Source: CAISIP01 sp965278985
GTDB lineage: Bacteria > Pseudomonadota > Gammaproteobacteria > Burkholderiales > Burkholderiaceae_C
NCBI GenBank assembly: GCA_965278985.1
Contig: OZ257131.1
Span: 4,154,001 to 4,218,000 of the forward strand
Length of the DNA stretch: 64,000 nucleotides
Direction of reading: 5' to 3'
Part shown: piece by piece, positions 33,651-42,891 of the stretch
Numbering within the stretch: the stretch's first letter is position 1
Layout of the letters: each line of letters starts with the position of its first letter
Made by a program: the position numbers and the translations under genes
The notes under the pieces: generated by a model
The model's input: only the letters and a program-made list of their open reading frames with translations
Databases searched by the model: none
Told to the model about the DNA's origin: nothing

Positions 33651-34870
33651 GCACCGCCCCGCACACCACCGGCCCCTTCACGCTCGCACGCCGCGCCGCG
33701 CGCATGAACCCCTCGGTGATCCGCGAGATCCTGAAAGTGACCGAGCGCCCGGGCATCATCAGCTTCGCCGGTGGCCTGCCCTCGGCCAAGACCTTCCCGG
33801 TCACGGAATTCGCAAGGGCCTGCGCCAACGTGCTGGGCAACGATGCCGCCGCCGCGCTGCAGTACTCGGCCAGCGAAGGTTTCGGCCCGCTGGTGAAGAT
33901 GGTCGCCGACATGCTGCCCTGGAAGGTGGACCCGGACCAGATCCTGATCACCACCGGCTCGCAGCAGGGCCTGGACCTGGTGGCCAAGGTGCTGGTGGAC
34001 GCCGGCAGCCGCGTGATGGTCGAGACGCCCACCTACCTGGGCGCCCTGCAGGCCTTCACGCCCATGGAGCCCGAGATCGTGGCCGTGGACAGCGACGATG
34101 AGGGCGTGGACGTGGACGACCTGGCAGCCAAGCACCGCGCCGGCACGCGTTTCCTGTACGTGCTGCCCAACTTCCAGAACCCCACCGGCCGCACCATGAG
34201 CGAGGCCCGCCGCGCGGCCCTGTCCCAACGCGCCGCCGAACTGGGCCTGCCGCTGGTGGAAGACAACCCCTATGGCGACTTGTGGTTCGACCAGCCGCCG
34301 CCACTGCCGCTGACCGCGCGCAACCCCGAGGGCTGCATCTACCTAGGCTCCTTCTCCAAGGTGCTGGCACCGGGCCTGCGCCTGGGCTTCATGGTGGCGC
34401 CCAAGGCCCTGTACCCCAAGCTGCTCCAGGCCAAGCAGGCGGCCGACCTGCACAGCCCTGGCTTCAACCAGCGGCTGATCGCCGACGTGATGCAGGGCGG
34501 CTTCCTGGGCCGCCATGTGCCCACCATCCGTGCCTTGTACAAGTCGCAGCGCGACGCGATGCTGGCGGCGCTGGCGCGTGAGATGCCCAACACCCTGCCC
34601 GCTGAAGAGCGCATGACCTGGAACACCCCCGCCGGCGGCATGTTCCTGTGGGCGCGCCTGCCAAAAGGCATGGACGCCGTGGCACTGCTGCCCAAGGCGG
34701 TGGACAAGGGCGTGGCCTACGTGCCGGGCCTGCCCTTCTTCGCTGAGGGTGGTGATCCGCGCAGCCTGCGCCTGTCCTTCGTGACGGCCAGCGTGGAAGA
34801 GATCGACCGTGGCATGGCGGCCCTGGCGGCCATGGTGCGCGAGAACCTGCCGGCCGCCGTGCCTGCCTGA
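33647..34870 (+). CDS. PLP-dependent aminotransferase (class I/II, 2-aminoadipate type)
   Basis: 407 residues. Fold-type I signatures: ISFAGGLPSAKTFP, the glycine-rich ITTGSQQGLDLVAKVL, PNFQNPTGRTMS, VEDNPYGDLWF and the PLP lysine in LGSFSKVLAPGLRLGF. The closest recognisable group is the LysN / 2-aminoadipate-aminotransferase-like enzymes without a DNA-binding domain. Strong GGAGGAG upstream of ATG 33647. Substrate probably an amino acid handled by the neighbouring transporters. Confidence 0.92.
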   Translation: MSTAPHTTGPFTLARRAARMNPSVIREILKVTERPGIISFAGGLPSAKTFPVTEFARACANVLGNDAAAALQYSASEGFGPLVKMVADMLPWKVDPDQILITTGSQQGLDLVAKVLVDAGSRVMVETPTYLGALQAFTPMEPEIVAVDSDDEGVDVDDLAAKHRAGTRFLYVLPNFQNPTGRTMSEARRAALSQRAAELGLPLVEDNPYGDLWFDQPPPLPLTARNPEGCIYLGSFSKVLAPGLRLGFMVAPKALYPKLLQAKQAADLHSPGFNQRLIADVMQGGFLGRHVPTIRALYKSQRDAMLAALAREMPNTLPAEERMTWNTPAGGMFLWARLPKGMDAVALLPKAVDKGVAYVPGLPFFAEGGDPRSLRLSFVTASVEEIDRGMAALAAMVRENLPAAVPA

Positions 34871-34883
34871 AGGACGCCTACCG

Positions 34884-35522
34884 ATGCCCGACGACGAAAG
34901 ACTGTTCCACATCTGGGGGCGCCTCAGCTCCATCAACGTGCGCAAGGCAGTCTGGGCCGCGCAGGAAGTGGGCGCCGCGATCCAGCGCACGGACGCGGGC
35001 GGCCATTTCGGCCTGGTGCAGACGCCCGAGTTCCTGCGCATGAACCCCAACGCCATGGTGCCCGTGCTGCAGGACGGCCCGGTGACGCTGTGGGAATCCA
35101 ACGTGATCGTGCGCTACCTGGCCGACCAGTACCCCGAGGCCGGCCTGATGCCCAAAGGCACGGTGGCACGCTTCGAGGCCGAGCAGTGGATGGACTGGCA
35201 GCAGACCACGCTGAACCCCGCGGGCCGCGACGCCTTCGTGCAGCTGTTCCGCGTGCCCGAAGCGGAGCGCGACATGGCCAGGGTGCAGGCGTCGGTCTCC
35301 GCCACCGACCCGCTGATGGCGTTGCTGGAGCAACGCCTGGCGCAGCAGCCCTTCATCGTGGGGGAGCACTTCAGCATGGCCGACATCCCCATCGCCTGCG
35401 AGGTGCACCGCTGGTTCGGCCTGCCGCTGGCACGGCCCGCCTGGCCGCACGTGGAGCGCTGGTTCGCGCAACTGCAGACACGGCCCGGCAGCAAAGGCAT
35501 ACTGGACATGGCCCTGTCCTGA
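34884..35522 (+). CDS. Glutathione S-transferase family protein
   Basis: 212 residues. Thioredoxin-like N-terminal domain (SSINVRKAVWAAQE, NPNAMVPVLQDG, LWESNVIVRYLADQY) with a Ser in the active-site region, and an all-helical C-terminal domain containing FIVGEHFSMADIPIA. Conjugates or rearranges small electrophiles with glutathione in the cytoplasm. Starts 13 bases after the aminotransferase stop, so likely in the same operon. Confidence 0.93.
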   Translation: MPDDERLFHIWGRLSSINVRKAVWAAQEVGAAIQRTDAGGHFGLVQTPEFLRMNPNAMVPVLQDGPVTLWESNVIVRYLADQYPEAGLMPKGTVARFEAEQWMDWQQTTLNPAGRDAFVQLFRVPEAERDMARVQASVSATDPLMALLEQRLAQQPFIVGEHFSMADIPIACEVHRWFGLPLARPAWPHVERWFAQLQTRPGSKGILDMALS

Positions 35523-35556
35523 CCCGTTCTTGCCTCTGGATCGAAAGCCCTCCCCC

Positions 35557-36408
35557 ATGCAGTCCCGCCCCTACCGCCAGGTGGACGTGTTCACCGGCAC
35601 TCCCTACCTCGGCAACCCGCTGGCCGTGGTGCTCGACGGCGCCGGCCTGTCCGATGCGCAGATGCAGTCCTTCGCGCGCTGGACCAACCTGTCCGAGACC
35701 ACCTTCGTCCTGCCGCCCACGCACCCCCAAGCCGACTACAAGGTGCGCATCTACACCCCGGGCGCGGAGATGCAGTTCGCCGGCCATCCCACGCTGGGCA
35801 GCTGCCATGCCTGGCTGGAGGCCGGCGGCAAGCCGCGCAACCCCAAGTCGATCGTGCAGGAATGCGGCGTAGGCCTGGTGCAGATCCGCCGCGGCGCCGG
35901 CGACCTGCTGGCCTTCGGCGCACCGCCACTCAAGCAGGGCGCACCCAGCGCCACGCTGCTGGCGCGCGTGGCCAAGGCCGTGGGACTGCGCTCGCAGCAG
36001 ATCGTCACGGCGCGCACGCTGGACAACGGCACGGCCTGGCTGAGCCTGCTGCTGGACGACCCCGCCACGGTGCTGGAGCTGACCCCCGATTTCCCGCAGC
36101 TCGCGGCGTTGCGCACCAAGGTCGGCGTGGCCGCGCTGCGCCCCGCGGCCGATGGCGAGACACCCACGTTGGAAGTGCGCGCCTTCGCGCCCCACATGGG
36201 CATCAACGAAGACCCGGTCACGGGCAGCATGAACGCAAGCATGGCCCAGTGGCTCATTGCCGAGGGCCATGCACCGGCGAAGTACGTGGCACTGCAGGGT
36301 GCCGCATTGCAGCGCGCGGGGCACGTGTTCGTGGAACGCGACGCCCAGGGCCAGGTGTGGATCGGTGGGCAGGCCGTGACCTGCATCAGCGGCCACGTGG
36401 TGCTGTAG
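35557..36408 (+). CDS. PhzF-family isomerase/epimerase
   Basis: 283 residues. PhzF fold marks: YRQVDVFTGTPYLGNPLAVV at the N-terminus, SETTFVLPP (with the catalytic Glu region), AGHPTLGSCHAWL and NEDPVTGSMNASMAQWL. Members are isomerases acting on small metabolites; the substrate here is unknown. The ATG at 35557 starts exactly at the conserved N-terminus; an upstream TTG at 35530 is less likely. Stop is two bases before the next gene. Confidence 0.92.
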   Translation: MQSRPYRQVDVFTGTPYLGNPLAVVLDGAGLSDAQMQSFARWTNLSETTFVLPPTHPQADYKVRIYTPGAEMQFAGHPTLGSCHAWLEAGGKPRNPKSIVQECGVGLVQIRRGAGDLLAFGAPPLKQGAPSATLLARVAKAVGLRSQQIVTARTLDNGTAWLSLLLDDPATVLELTPDFPQLAALRTKVGVAALRPAADGETPTLEVRAFAPHMGINEDPVTGSMNASMAQWLIAEGHAPAKYVALQGAALQRAGHVFVERDAQGQVWIGGQAVTCISGHVVL

Positions 36409-36410
36409 GC

Positions 36411-37379
36411 ATGGCCGTGGCATTGCCATCCCTGCAGGACATAGAGGCTGCAGCCCAGGTCGTATACCGCGCATTCCAGGCCACGCCGCAATACCGCTGG
36501 GCCCTGCCCAGTGCGCGGCTGGGCACGGACTGCTGGATCAAGCACGAGAACCATGGCCCGGTGGGCGCCTTCAAGCTGCGCGGCGGGCTGGCCTACTTCG
36601 AGGCGCTGCGCGCGCAGGGCAGGCTGCCGCAGCATGTGGTGAGCGCCACACGCGGCAACCACGGCCAGAGCATCGGCTGGGCCGCACGTGCGCACGGCAT
36701 CCCCTGCACCATCGTGGTCCCGCATGGCAATTCGGTGGAGAAGAACGCCGCCATGCGTGCGCTGGGCGTGACGCTGGTCGAACACGGCCACGACTTCCAG
36801 GACAGCCGCGAACATGCCATGCGCCTGGCCGCGGAACAGGGCGCCCACATGGTGCCCAGCTTCGACATGGGGCTGGTCTGCGGCGTGGCCACCTACTGGT
36901 GGGAGTTCTTCCGCGCCGTGCCGGACATGGACGTGGCCTATGTGCCCATCGGCCAGGGGTCAGGCGCCTGCGCCGCCATCGCCGCCAAGCGCGCGCTGGG
37001 CCACCGCGCGCGCATCGTGGGCGTGGTCAGTGCCCATGCCACCACCTACGCCGACTCGCTGCGCGCGGGCCGCGTGGTGGAAGCCCCCGCAACCACGCGG
37101 CTGGCGGATGGGATGGCGTGCCGTATCGCCGATGCCGAGGCGCTGGAGATCCTGGCGGGCGGGCTGGACCACATCGTGCAGGTCAGCGATGCCGAAGTCG
37201 CGGCCGCGATGCGCGCGCTGTTCCAGGACACCCACAATGTCGCCGAAGGTGCCGGGGCCGCGCCCTTCGCGGCAGCGCTGCAGGAGCGCGCGGCGCTGCA
37301 GGGCCACGCCGTGGGCATCGCACTCACCGGCGGCAATGTGGATGCGGCGGTGTTCACCGACGTGCTGGGCGCGGGCTGA
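36411..37379 (+). CDS. Threonine/serine dehydratase-like PLP enzyme
   Basis: 322 residues, fold-type II PLP family. Visible: the PLP lysine in GPVGAFKLRGG, the substrate loop SATRGNHGQSIGWAA and a glycine-rich phosphate loop IGQGSGACAA. Typically deaminates threonine or serine to a keto acid and ammonia. It lacks the C-terminal ACT-like regulatory domain of biosynthetic IlvA, so a catabolic role is likely. Begins two bases after the PhzF gene, so the pair is one operon. Confidence 0.9.
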   Translation: MAVALPSLQDIEAAAQVVYRAFQATPQYRWALPSARLGTDCWIKHENHGPVGAFKLRGGLAYFEALRAQGRLPQHVVSATRGNHGQSIGWAARAHGIPCTIVVPHGNSVEKNAAMRALGVTLVEHGHDFQDSREHAMRLAAEQGAHMVPSFDMGLVCGVATYWWEFFRAVPDMDVAYVPIGQGSGACAAIAAKRALGHRARIVGVVSAHATTYADSLRAGRVVEAPATTRLADGMACRIADAEALEILAGGLDHIVQVSDAEVAAAMRALFQDTHNVAEGAGAAPFAAALQERAALQGHAVGIALTGGNVDAAVFTDVLGAG

Positions 37380-37451
37380 TACCCACGTACCGCAGCACCC
37401 CATGCGTTCCAACTTTCCCCGGTGGTGGCCGGACACGGAGGCACAGACACC

Positions 37452-37865
37452 ATGAAACCCGTTGTACAGGACGCGCTGGTCGTCAGCCAGGCCATCGATG
37501 CCACGGCTGACGCCGTCTACGCCTTCGCCAGACGCATGGACTTGCTGCCCCTGTGGGCATCGGGCCTGGCCGAAGGCATCGCGCAGCGTGCCGGCGGCTG
37601 GTACGCGCAGTCGCCCATGGGGGAAGTCAAGGTGGAGATGGCGCCCGCCAACGCGTTTGGCGTGCTCGACCACGATGTCACCCTCCCCGACGGCACCACG
37701 GTCCACAACGCCTTGCGTGTCACACCCTGTGGCGCGGGGAGCTTGCTGACCTTCGTGGTGCTGCGGATGGAGGGCACCAGCCAGCAGGCCTTCGAGGCCG
37801 ACGTGGCGCATGTGCGGCGGGACCTGGCGGCGTTGAAGCAGAGGATGGAGCAGCAGGCAGGCTGA
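37452..37865 (+). CDS. SRPBCC-like (polyketide cyclase/START-fold) protein
   Basis: 137 residues. The pattern VSQAIDATADAVYAFARRMDLLPLWASGL and the regular strand arrangement up to a long C-terminal helix (DVAHVRRDLAALKQRMEQQ) are those of small hydrophobic-ligand-binding SRPBCC proteins. Function unknown. 72 bases after the dehydratase gene. The first pattern is given here as VSQAIDATADAVYAFA then RMDLLPLWASG. Confidence 0.75.
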   Translation: MKPVVQDALVVSQAIDATADAVYAFARRMDLLPLWASGLAEGIAQRAGGWYAQSPMGEVKVEMAPANAFGVLDHDVTLPDGTTVHNALRVTPCGAGSLLTFVVLRMEGTSQQAFEADVAHVRRDLAALKQRMEQQAG

Positions 37866-37937
37866 GTATTTCTCCCATCGGCCGGCAACCTGCTCGCGAT
37901 TCCGCCCCACAGCGTCAATGGGGAACTGGCCTGCTTC

Positions 37938-37959
37938 GCCGGGCACGCGTTGGCCCGGC
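37938..37959. terminator. Hairpin between convergent genes
   Basis: GCCGGGC and GCCCGGC form a 7-bp stem with an 8-base loop in the 99-base gap between the SRPBCC gene and the convergent methyltransferase-GNAT gene. No T-tract follows on either strand, so intrinsic termination is uncertain. Confidence 0.4.
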
Positions 37960-37964
37960 AGGGG

Positions 37965-38999
37965 TCACCGCGGATGGCGCACGTAGTAGTTGTCGAATTC
38001 GCCTTGTTCGACCGGCACGAAGCCGTGTTGGACATAGAAGCGGTTCGCATCGCTACCGACCAGCGCGCCCACCCGGACGTCCAGGCGCTCGGCATCCGCC
38101 TGGCGGAAGACATGCGCCAGCACCGCGGCCCCGACCCCTTGCCCCTGGTGCGCGGGAAGCACATACAGGTGGTCGAGCAGCAAGCCATCTGCCAGCGGCT
38201 TCACCACGAAGAAGCCGGCACGCTCCTCCCCCACGCGGATGGTCCAGGTATGTCGTGGATCGAAACCATGCAGGAAGCGCTCGCGTGCACGATGCGGATC
38301 GAAGCGTCCCACGCGCTCCAGGCTCTCGCGCATCGCGACGATGCGGATCGCGACGAGGGCCTCGGCGTCATCGGCGCGGACGGGATGGAAAGCCATCGAC
38401 GGCGCCGGGGGTGACCGCGCATCCCCCTCGCGGCGCGCCACGATTTCCCAGAGCGCTTTCTCCTTGACGTACTTCAAGGTCGTCCGATGCTGCCGGGACA
38501 GCACCGTCCAGCCTTGCGCAAATAGCCGGTCGACGCTTGCCGCATCGAAGAAGCGTTTGGGCTGCCCGTCGACCAGATGGAAGTGGGGCTCGATGGCCGG
38601 GTGGCCCGTCGCGCCGAAGTGGGTGTCGGCCGTCGAATTCAGTCGGCACAGGAAGACCCCGCCCGGGCGCAGTGTGTGGCGGACTTTGTCGAACAATGCG
38701 GCGGTCTGCGCCCAGGGAAAGTAATGCAGGCTCAGGCTCGCCACCACGGCGCCCGCGGAACCCGATGCGATGGGGAAGGGGTCGCGGACGTCGCGGCATT
38801 CGACCACGGCGCCAGGCACCCGCAGCCTCGTCGCCGCCACCGAGGTGGCCGCGATATCGAAGGCGGTCACCGCCAGGCCAGCAGATGCGAGCACGGCGGT
38901 GTCCTCACCCGTGCCGCATCCGATTTCCAGCACAGGTGCCGTGCCGCTGCATGCACGCAGCAGGGGAAGCCAGCGCTGGAGCCAGGGATCGGGCTGCAT
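37965..38999 (-). CDS. SAM-dependent methyltransferase fused to GNAT acetyltransferase
   Basis: 344 residues. Residues 1-200 are a class-I methyltransferase: VLEIGCGTGEDTAVLASAG (SAM motif I), VVECRDV, VVASLSLHYFPW and LRPGGVFLCRLN. Residues 205-344 are a GNAT domain: VRADDAEALVAIRI, LLLDHLYVLPAHQGQGVGAA (acetyl-CoA loop QGQGVG) and DANRFYVQHGFVPVEQ. The substrate of neither half is known. ATG 38999 opens the methyltransferase fold directly, although the frame is open further upstream. Transcribed after the glutamine-synthetase-like gene with a 71-base gap. Confidence 0.9.
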   Translation of the reverse strand: MQPDPWLQRWLPLLRACSGTAPVLEIGCGTGEDTAVLASAGLAVTAFDIAATSVAATRLRVPGAVVECRDVRDPFPIASGSAGAVVASLSLHYFPWAQTAALFDKVRHTLRPGGVFLCRLNSTADTHFGATGHPAIEPHFHLVDGQPKRFFDAASVDRLFAQGWTVLSRQHRTTLKYVKEKALWEIVARREGDARSPPAPSMAFHPVRADDAEALVAIRIVAMRESLERVGRFDPHRARERFLHGFDPRHTWTIRVGEERAGFFVVKPLADGLLLDHLYVLPAHQGQGVGAAVLAHVFRQADAERLDVRVGALVGSDANRFYVQHGFVPVEQGEFDNYYVRHPR

Positions 39000-39070
39000 G
39001 GGGCGTTCAGGTGCTAGGACAAGTTCTCGGGCAAATGCTCGGACAAGTGCTGGAACGCAGCCGCAGCATC

Positions 39071-40444
39071 CTAGAACATCGCCACATACCGCTCCATCTC
39101 CCATGCACTCACATGCCGTGCATAGTCCACCCACTCGGCGCGCTTGAGGCGGACGAACTCGGCCGACAAAGTCTCACCGAGCGCAGCACAGACCACCGCA
39201 TCGGCCTCCAGCGCATCGACGGCTTCGTCCAGGCTCTGCGGCAGCACCGCAATGCCGCGCGCGGCGATCTCGGGCAAGGACAACGCGAACAGGTCTTCGG
39301 TGCAGGCCGGCCCAGGATCGAACATGCGGTCGATGCCGTCCAGGCCCGCGGCGATGAGCGCGGCGGTGGCCAGGTAGGGGTTGGCGCTGGCGTCGGGCAC
39401 GCGCCATTCGAAACGACCGGGCAGCGTGCGTACCAGGGCCGTGCGGTTGTTGGGGCCATGGGCCACATAGGCGGGTGCCCAGGTGGTGCCCGACAGGGAC
39501 TCGCCCACCACCAGCCGCTTGTAAGAATTGACGGTCGGTGCGGCCAACGCACACAGCGCGGGCGCATGGTGCAGCACGCCGGCCACGAACTGGCGGCCCA
39601 GCAGCGACAGGGGCTCGCCTGCGGGACCATCGTCCTCGGCGGCGTCGAACATGCAGCGGCCGTCTTCCCACAGCGACACATGGAAATGCAGCCCGCTGCC
39701 AGGTTGGTTGGCAAAAGGCTTGGGCATCATCGAGAAGATAGCGCCGTGCTTCTCGGCGATGGCATGGGCGGCGAGCTTGAAGAGCATGACGTTGTCCGCG
39801 CTCACCAACGCCTCGTCGTAGCGGAAATTGACCTCGTACTGGCCATGCGCGTCCTCGTGGTCCAGCTGCGGCACGTCCAGCCCGCACTGCGCCAATGCCG
39901 CGTGCAGCTCGCGCAGGAAGGGCTGCTGGCGCGCCAGCGACTTGAGGTCGTAGGACGGCTTGTCGAGCCGGTCGGCGTCGTCCACCGGCAGCATTCCCCC
40001 CTCGGCGCCGCGCTTGAGCAGGAAGAACTCCGGCTCGATGCCCGTGCGCAGCTCCCACCCCCGCTCGGCCAGCCGCGCACGCGCGCGCCGCAGCACCTGG
40101 CGCGGGCAGGCTTCGAAGGGCGCACCATCGACGAAGCCGTCGCAGGCGATGCGTGCGTACCCTGGCATCCATGGCATGGCCTGCACGGTGGACGCGTCGC
40201 CGCGTGCGTAGTACTCGCTGCGCGGCCCAATGCGTCCCAGGCCCGTGCCCGCGATGGAGGGGCCCGCGAATCCCGCGCCTTCACGCAGCAAGGCATCCAG
40301 GTGCGGCAACGGCACCATCTTGCCCTTGGCCACGCCGTGGATGTCGGTGAACTGGGCCAGCAGGGTATGCACCCCGGCAGCGGCGAGGCGCTCGGCCAGC
40401 GCAGCCGTATCGGTGGTGGGGGATGGTGGGGAAGATGGCGGCAT
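39071..40444 (-). CDS. Glutamine-synthetase-family ligase (GlnT/type III-like)
   Basis: 457 residues. Conserved blocks of the glutamine synthetase fold: TDIHGVAKGK, GIEPEFFLL (metal-binding glutamates), HFHVSLWEDG, NSYKRLVVGES and RFEWRVPDASANPYLATAA. Shorter than the housekeeping GlnA and without a clear adenylylation site, so more like enzymes that join glutamate to ammonia or an amine in catabolism. It lies 119 bases after the Gfo/Idh/MocA gene on the same strand. Confidence 0.88.
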   Translation of the reverse strand: MPPSSPPSPTTDTAALAERLAAAGVHTLLAQFTDIHGVAKGKMVPLPHLDALLREGAGFAGPSIAGTGLGRIGPRSEYYARGDASTVQAMPWMPGYARIACDGFVDGAPFEACPRQVLRRARARLAERGWELRTGIEPEFFLLKRGAEGGMLPVDDADRLDKPSYDLKSLARQQPFLRELHAALAQCGLDVPQLDHEDAHGQYEVNFRYDEALVSADNVMLFKLAAHAIAEKHGAIFSMMPKPFANQPGSGLHFHVSLWEDGRCMFDAAEDDGPAGEPLSLLGRQFVAGVLHHAPALCALAAPTVNSYKRLVVGESLSGTTWAPAYVAHGPNNRTALVRTLPGRFEWRVPDASANPYLATAALIAAGLDGIDRMFDPGPACTEDLFALSLPEIAARGIAVLPQSLDEAVDALEADAVVCAALGETLSAEFVRLKRAEWVDYARHVSAWEMERYVAMF

Positions 40445-40563
40445 GGCAACGTCCAAGAGGGAATGGGTCAGGGAGGGCGTAGGCGCAGATTCTGGACCAC
40501 CCACCGGGCGATGTCCGGCAAGCGGCCCGGTGCCACGTCACACCACCAGAGGAGTGCGGGCCG

Positions 40564-41607
40564 CTACACGCGCTCGGGCATGCCGCTGCGCAAGGAGCGC
40601 GTCAGGGCCTGGCCGATGCGCGTCGCCTCGGTGGCATCCGCGAGCGTGAGTGCCGGCGGCGCACCGTGGCAGGCCGCGACGAAGGCCTGCATCTCGCGCT
40701 GGAAGGCTTCACCGAAGCGCTCGAAGAAATCGCCCACCGCGCAATGGTGCACACCGCGCGCATCACGCAGCTGCACGCGGTCACGGTGCGCACCCACGCC
40801 CACGCTGAGCATGCCGGCCGTGCCGATGACCTCGGTGGTGGTTTCGTGGCCGTGGGCCATGGTGCGGCTGGCATAGAGCACGGCACGCGCGCCGCCCTCG
40901 AATTCGACGATGCCCAAGCCGTTGTCCACGTCGTGGCATTCGGCCAGCGCCGGGTGCAGCGCGATGCTTCCGCTGGCGAACACGCGCACCGCGCGCGGGC
41001 CTCCCAGCATCCAGCGCGCCAGGTCGATGTCGTGCACGCTGCAGTCCATGTAGATGCCGCCGGAAGTAGGGGCGAAGCGCACGAAGAAGCCTTCGGGGTC
41101 GTTCTGGTCGCAGGTCTGCGAGCGCACGAGGAAGGGCCGCCCCACGGCGCCCGCGGCGATGTCGGCATGCGCCCGCTGGTAGCTGGCGTCGAAGCGGCGC
41201 ACGAAGCCCACCATCGCCACCTGCGCGGGCCGCGCACGCGCCACGGCCTCCACGCGTTCGCAATCCGCCACGTCCAGCGACAGGGGCTTTTCGACGAACA
41301 GGTGTTTGCCGGCGCGCAGCACGGCCTCGGCCTGGTCGGCATGCAGCGTGGTGGGCGTGACCAGCACCACCGCGTCGATGCGGGGATCGTCCAGCAGGCC
41401 CTGCAGGTCGTCGCAGACGCGCGGCACACCCGCTGCATCGCGCGCCCAATCGCGTTCCTCGGCCACCGGGCTGCAGGCCGCCACCAGCTCCGCGCCGGGG
41501 GTATGGCGTGCGAGCTGCAAGGCATGCCGTTGGCCCAGGCGGCCCAGGCCCGCAATGCCGACCCGCAGCGGGGGGCGAGATCCGGTGGAGGCAAAGGTGG
41601 TGGTCAT
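40564..41607 (-). CDS. Gfo/Idh/MocA-family dehydrogenase (inositol 2-dehydrogenase-like)
   Basis: 347 residues. N-terminal Rossmann fold with GIAGLGRLGQRHA for NAD(P), then VLVTPTTLHADQAEAVL and the catalytic EKPLSLDV lysine motif; SGGIYMDCSVHDIDLARWML carries the active-site Asp/His. Likely oxidises a cyclitol or sugar. Divergent from a sugar-type ABC importer, so the two probably serve one substrate. Confidence 0.92.
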   Translation of the reverse strand: MTTTFASTGSRPPLRVGIAGLGRLGQRHALQLARHTPGAELVAACSPVAEERDWARDAAGVPRVCDDLQGLLDDPRIDAVVLVTPTTLHADQAEAVLRAGKHLFVEKPLSLDVADCERVEAVARARPAQVAMVGFVRRFDASYQRAHADIAAGAVGRPFLVRSQTCDQNDPEGFFVRFAPTSGGIYMDCSVHDIDLARWMLGGPRAVRVFASGSIALHPALAECHDVDNGLGIVEFEGGARAVLYASRTMAHGHETTTEVIGTAGMLSVGVGAHRDRVQLRDARGVHHCAVGDFFERFGEAFQREMQAFVAACHGAPPALTLADATEATRIGQALTRSLRSGMPERV

Positions 41608-41698
41608 GGGGCGGTGTCTCGTGGGTGGAGTGGGAAATCCGGTGGACGGCGCCGGATGCTAGGCGCACGCGGCACGCGCCTCCATAGCCCAAATGAAT

Positions 41699-41741
41699 GA
41701 AAAAATTATTCTAAGTACAAACACCGAGAGAATTGATTTTC
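41699..41741. promoter_or_regulatory. AT-rich divergent control region with two similar palindromes
   Basis: Between the dehydrogenase (start 41607, minus) and the binding-protein gene (start 41828, plus) lies a markedly AT-rich patch. It contains GAAAAAATTATTC (41699-41711) and GAGAATTGATTTTC (41728-41741), both imperfect palindromes of the form GAA..AATT..TTC. Regulators of the RpiR family use similar sites; no such regulator gene is in the window. Confidence 0.4.
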
Positions 41742-41827
41742 CAAAACTCCTAGACTGCCCGCGACGGCTGCAGGCGCATCTGCGCGCACTGCGGCCGATC
41801 CACACCACAAACACCAGGAGGACACCC

Positions 41828-42859
41828 ATGCGCACCCACCCCCTTTCCCGTCGCCTCGCCGTCGCCGCCGTGCTGGCAGCCGGGCTGGCCATGCTGCCCG
41901 CGCACGCCGCAGGGCGCTTCGTGTTCATCAGCCACGCGCCCGACTCCGACTCGTGGTGGAACACCATCAAGAACTCCCTTAAGCAGGCCAGCGCCGACTA
42001 CGGCGTGACGGTCGACTACCGCAACCCCGCCAACGGCGACCTGGCCGATATGGCACGCCTGATCGAGCAGGCCGCGGCCCAGAACTACGACGGGGTGATC
42101 ACCACCATCGCCGACTTCCAGGTGCTGCAGGGCGCGATGAAGAAGGTGACGGACAAGAAGATCCCGCTGATCACCGTCAACAGCGGCACGACCGAACAGA
42201 GCGAGAAGCTGGGTGCGCTGACGCACGTGGGCCAACCCGAGTACGAAGCCGGCCGCGGTGCCGGTGAACGCGCCAAGGCCGCGGGCGTGAAGAGCTTCGT
42301 CTGCGTGAACCACTACGCCACCAACCCGGCCTCGTTCGAGCGTTGCCGCGGCTTTGCCGAGGCCATCGGTGCGGACTTCAAGAAAAGCACCATCGACACC
42401 GGCATCGACCCCGCGCAGGTGGAAAGCAAGACCGCCGCCTACCTGCGCCAGAACGCCGGCACGCAGGCCGTGCTGGCACTGGGCCCCGATTCCGCCGCGC
42501 CCGCGCTCAAGGCCGTGGAGAAGGCAGGCCTAACGGGCAAGACCTTCTTCGCCACCTTCGACCTGTCCGACGACATTTCGCGCGGCATCAAGTCGGGCGC
42601 CATCAACTTCGCCATCGACCAGCAGCCCTACCTGCAGGGCTACATCCCGGTGGCGGTGCTGAACATCCTGAAGGAAGGCAAGGCCAAGGACGTGGCGCAG
42701 GCCGCGGTCGCGCTCAAGGCGGATGCGAAGTTCCAGGCACGCCTGGCCGAATACGGCCTGGCACCGGCCTATGGCCCGCGCCACATCGGCTCGGGCCCGG
42801 GCTTCGTCACCAAGGACAACATCGACAAGGTCGAGAAGTACGCCGGCCAGTACCGCTGA
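41828..42859 (+). CDS. Periplasmic sugar-binding protein of ABC transporter
   Basis: 343 residues. Signal peptide (RRLAVAAVLAAGLAMLPAHA, cleavage after AHA) and a type-I periplasmic fold (FVFISHAPDSDSWWNTIKN, GVITTIADFQVLQGAMKK, VLALGPDSAAPALKAVEKAG) of the RbsB-like group. Strong AGGAGGA 8 bases upstream. First gene of the operon binding protein - permease - ATPase. Substrate probably a sugar or cyclitol, judged by the divergent dehydrogenase. Confidence 0.93.
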   Translation: MRTHPLSRRLAVAAVLAAGLAMLPAHAAGRFVFISHAPDSDSWWNTIKNSLKQASADYGVTVDYRNPANGDLADMARLIEQAAAQNYDGVITTIADFQVLQGAMKKVTDKKIPLITVNSGTTEQSEKLGALTHVGQPEYEAGRGAGERAKAAGVKSFVCVNHYATNPASFERCRGFAEAIGADFKKSTIDTGIDPAQVESKTAAYLRQNAGTQAVLALGPDSAAPALKAVEKAGLTGKTFFATFDLSDDISRGIKSGAINFAIDQQPYLQGYIPVAVLNILKEGKAKDVAQAAVALKADAKFQARLAEYGLAPAYGPRHIGSGPGFVTKDNIDKVEKYAGQYR

Positions 42860-42891
42860 GGCTGGCCGCCCCCACGCCCCGGAAGCAGCCC

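Noticed and set aside
41733..41756. TTGATT and TAGACT as a promoter for the sugar importer
   Set aside because: Only 12 bases separate them, too few for a sigma-70 promoter.
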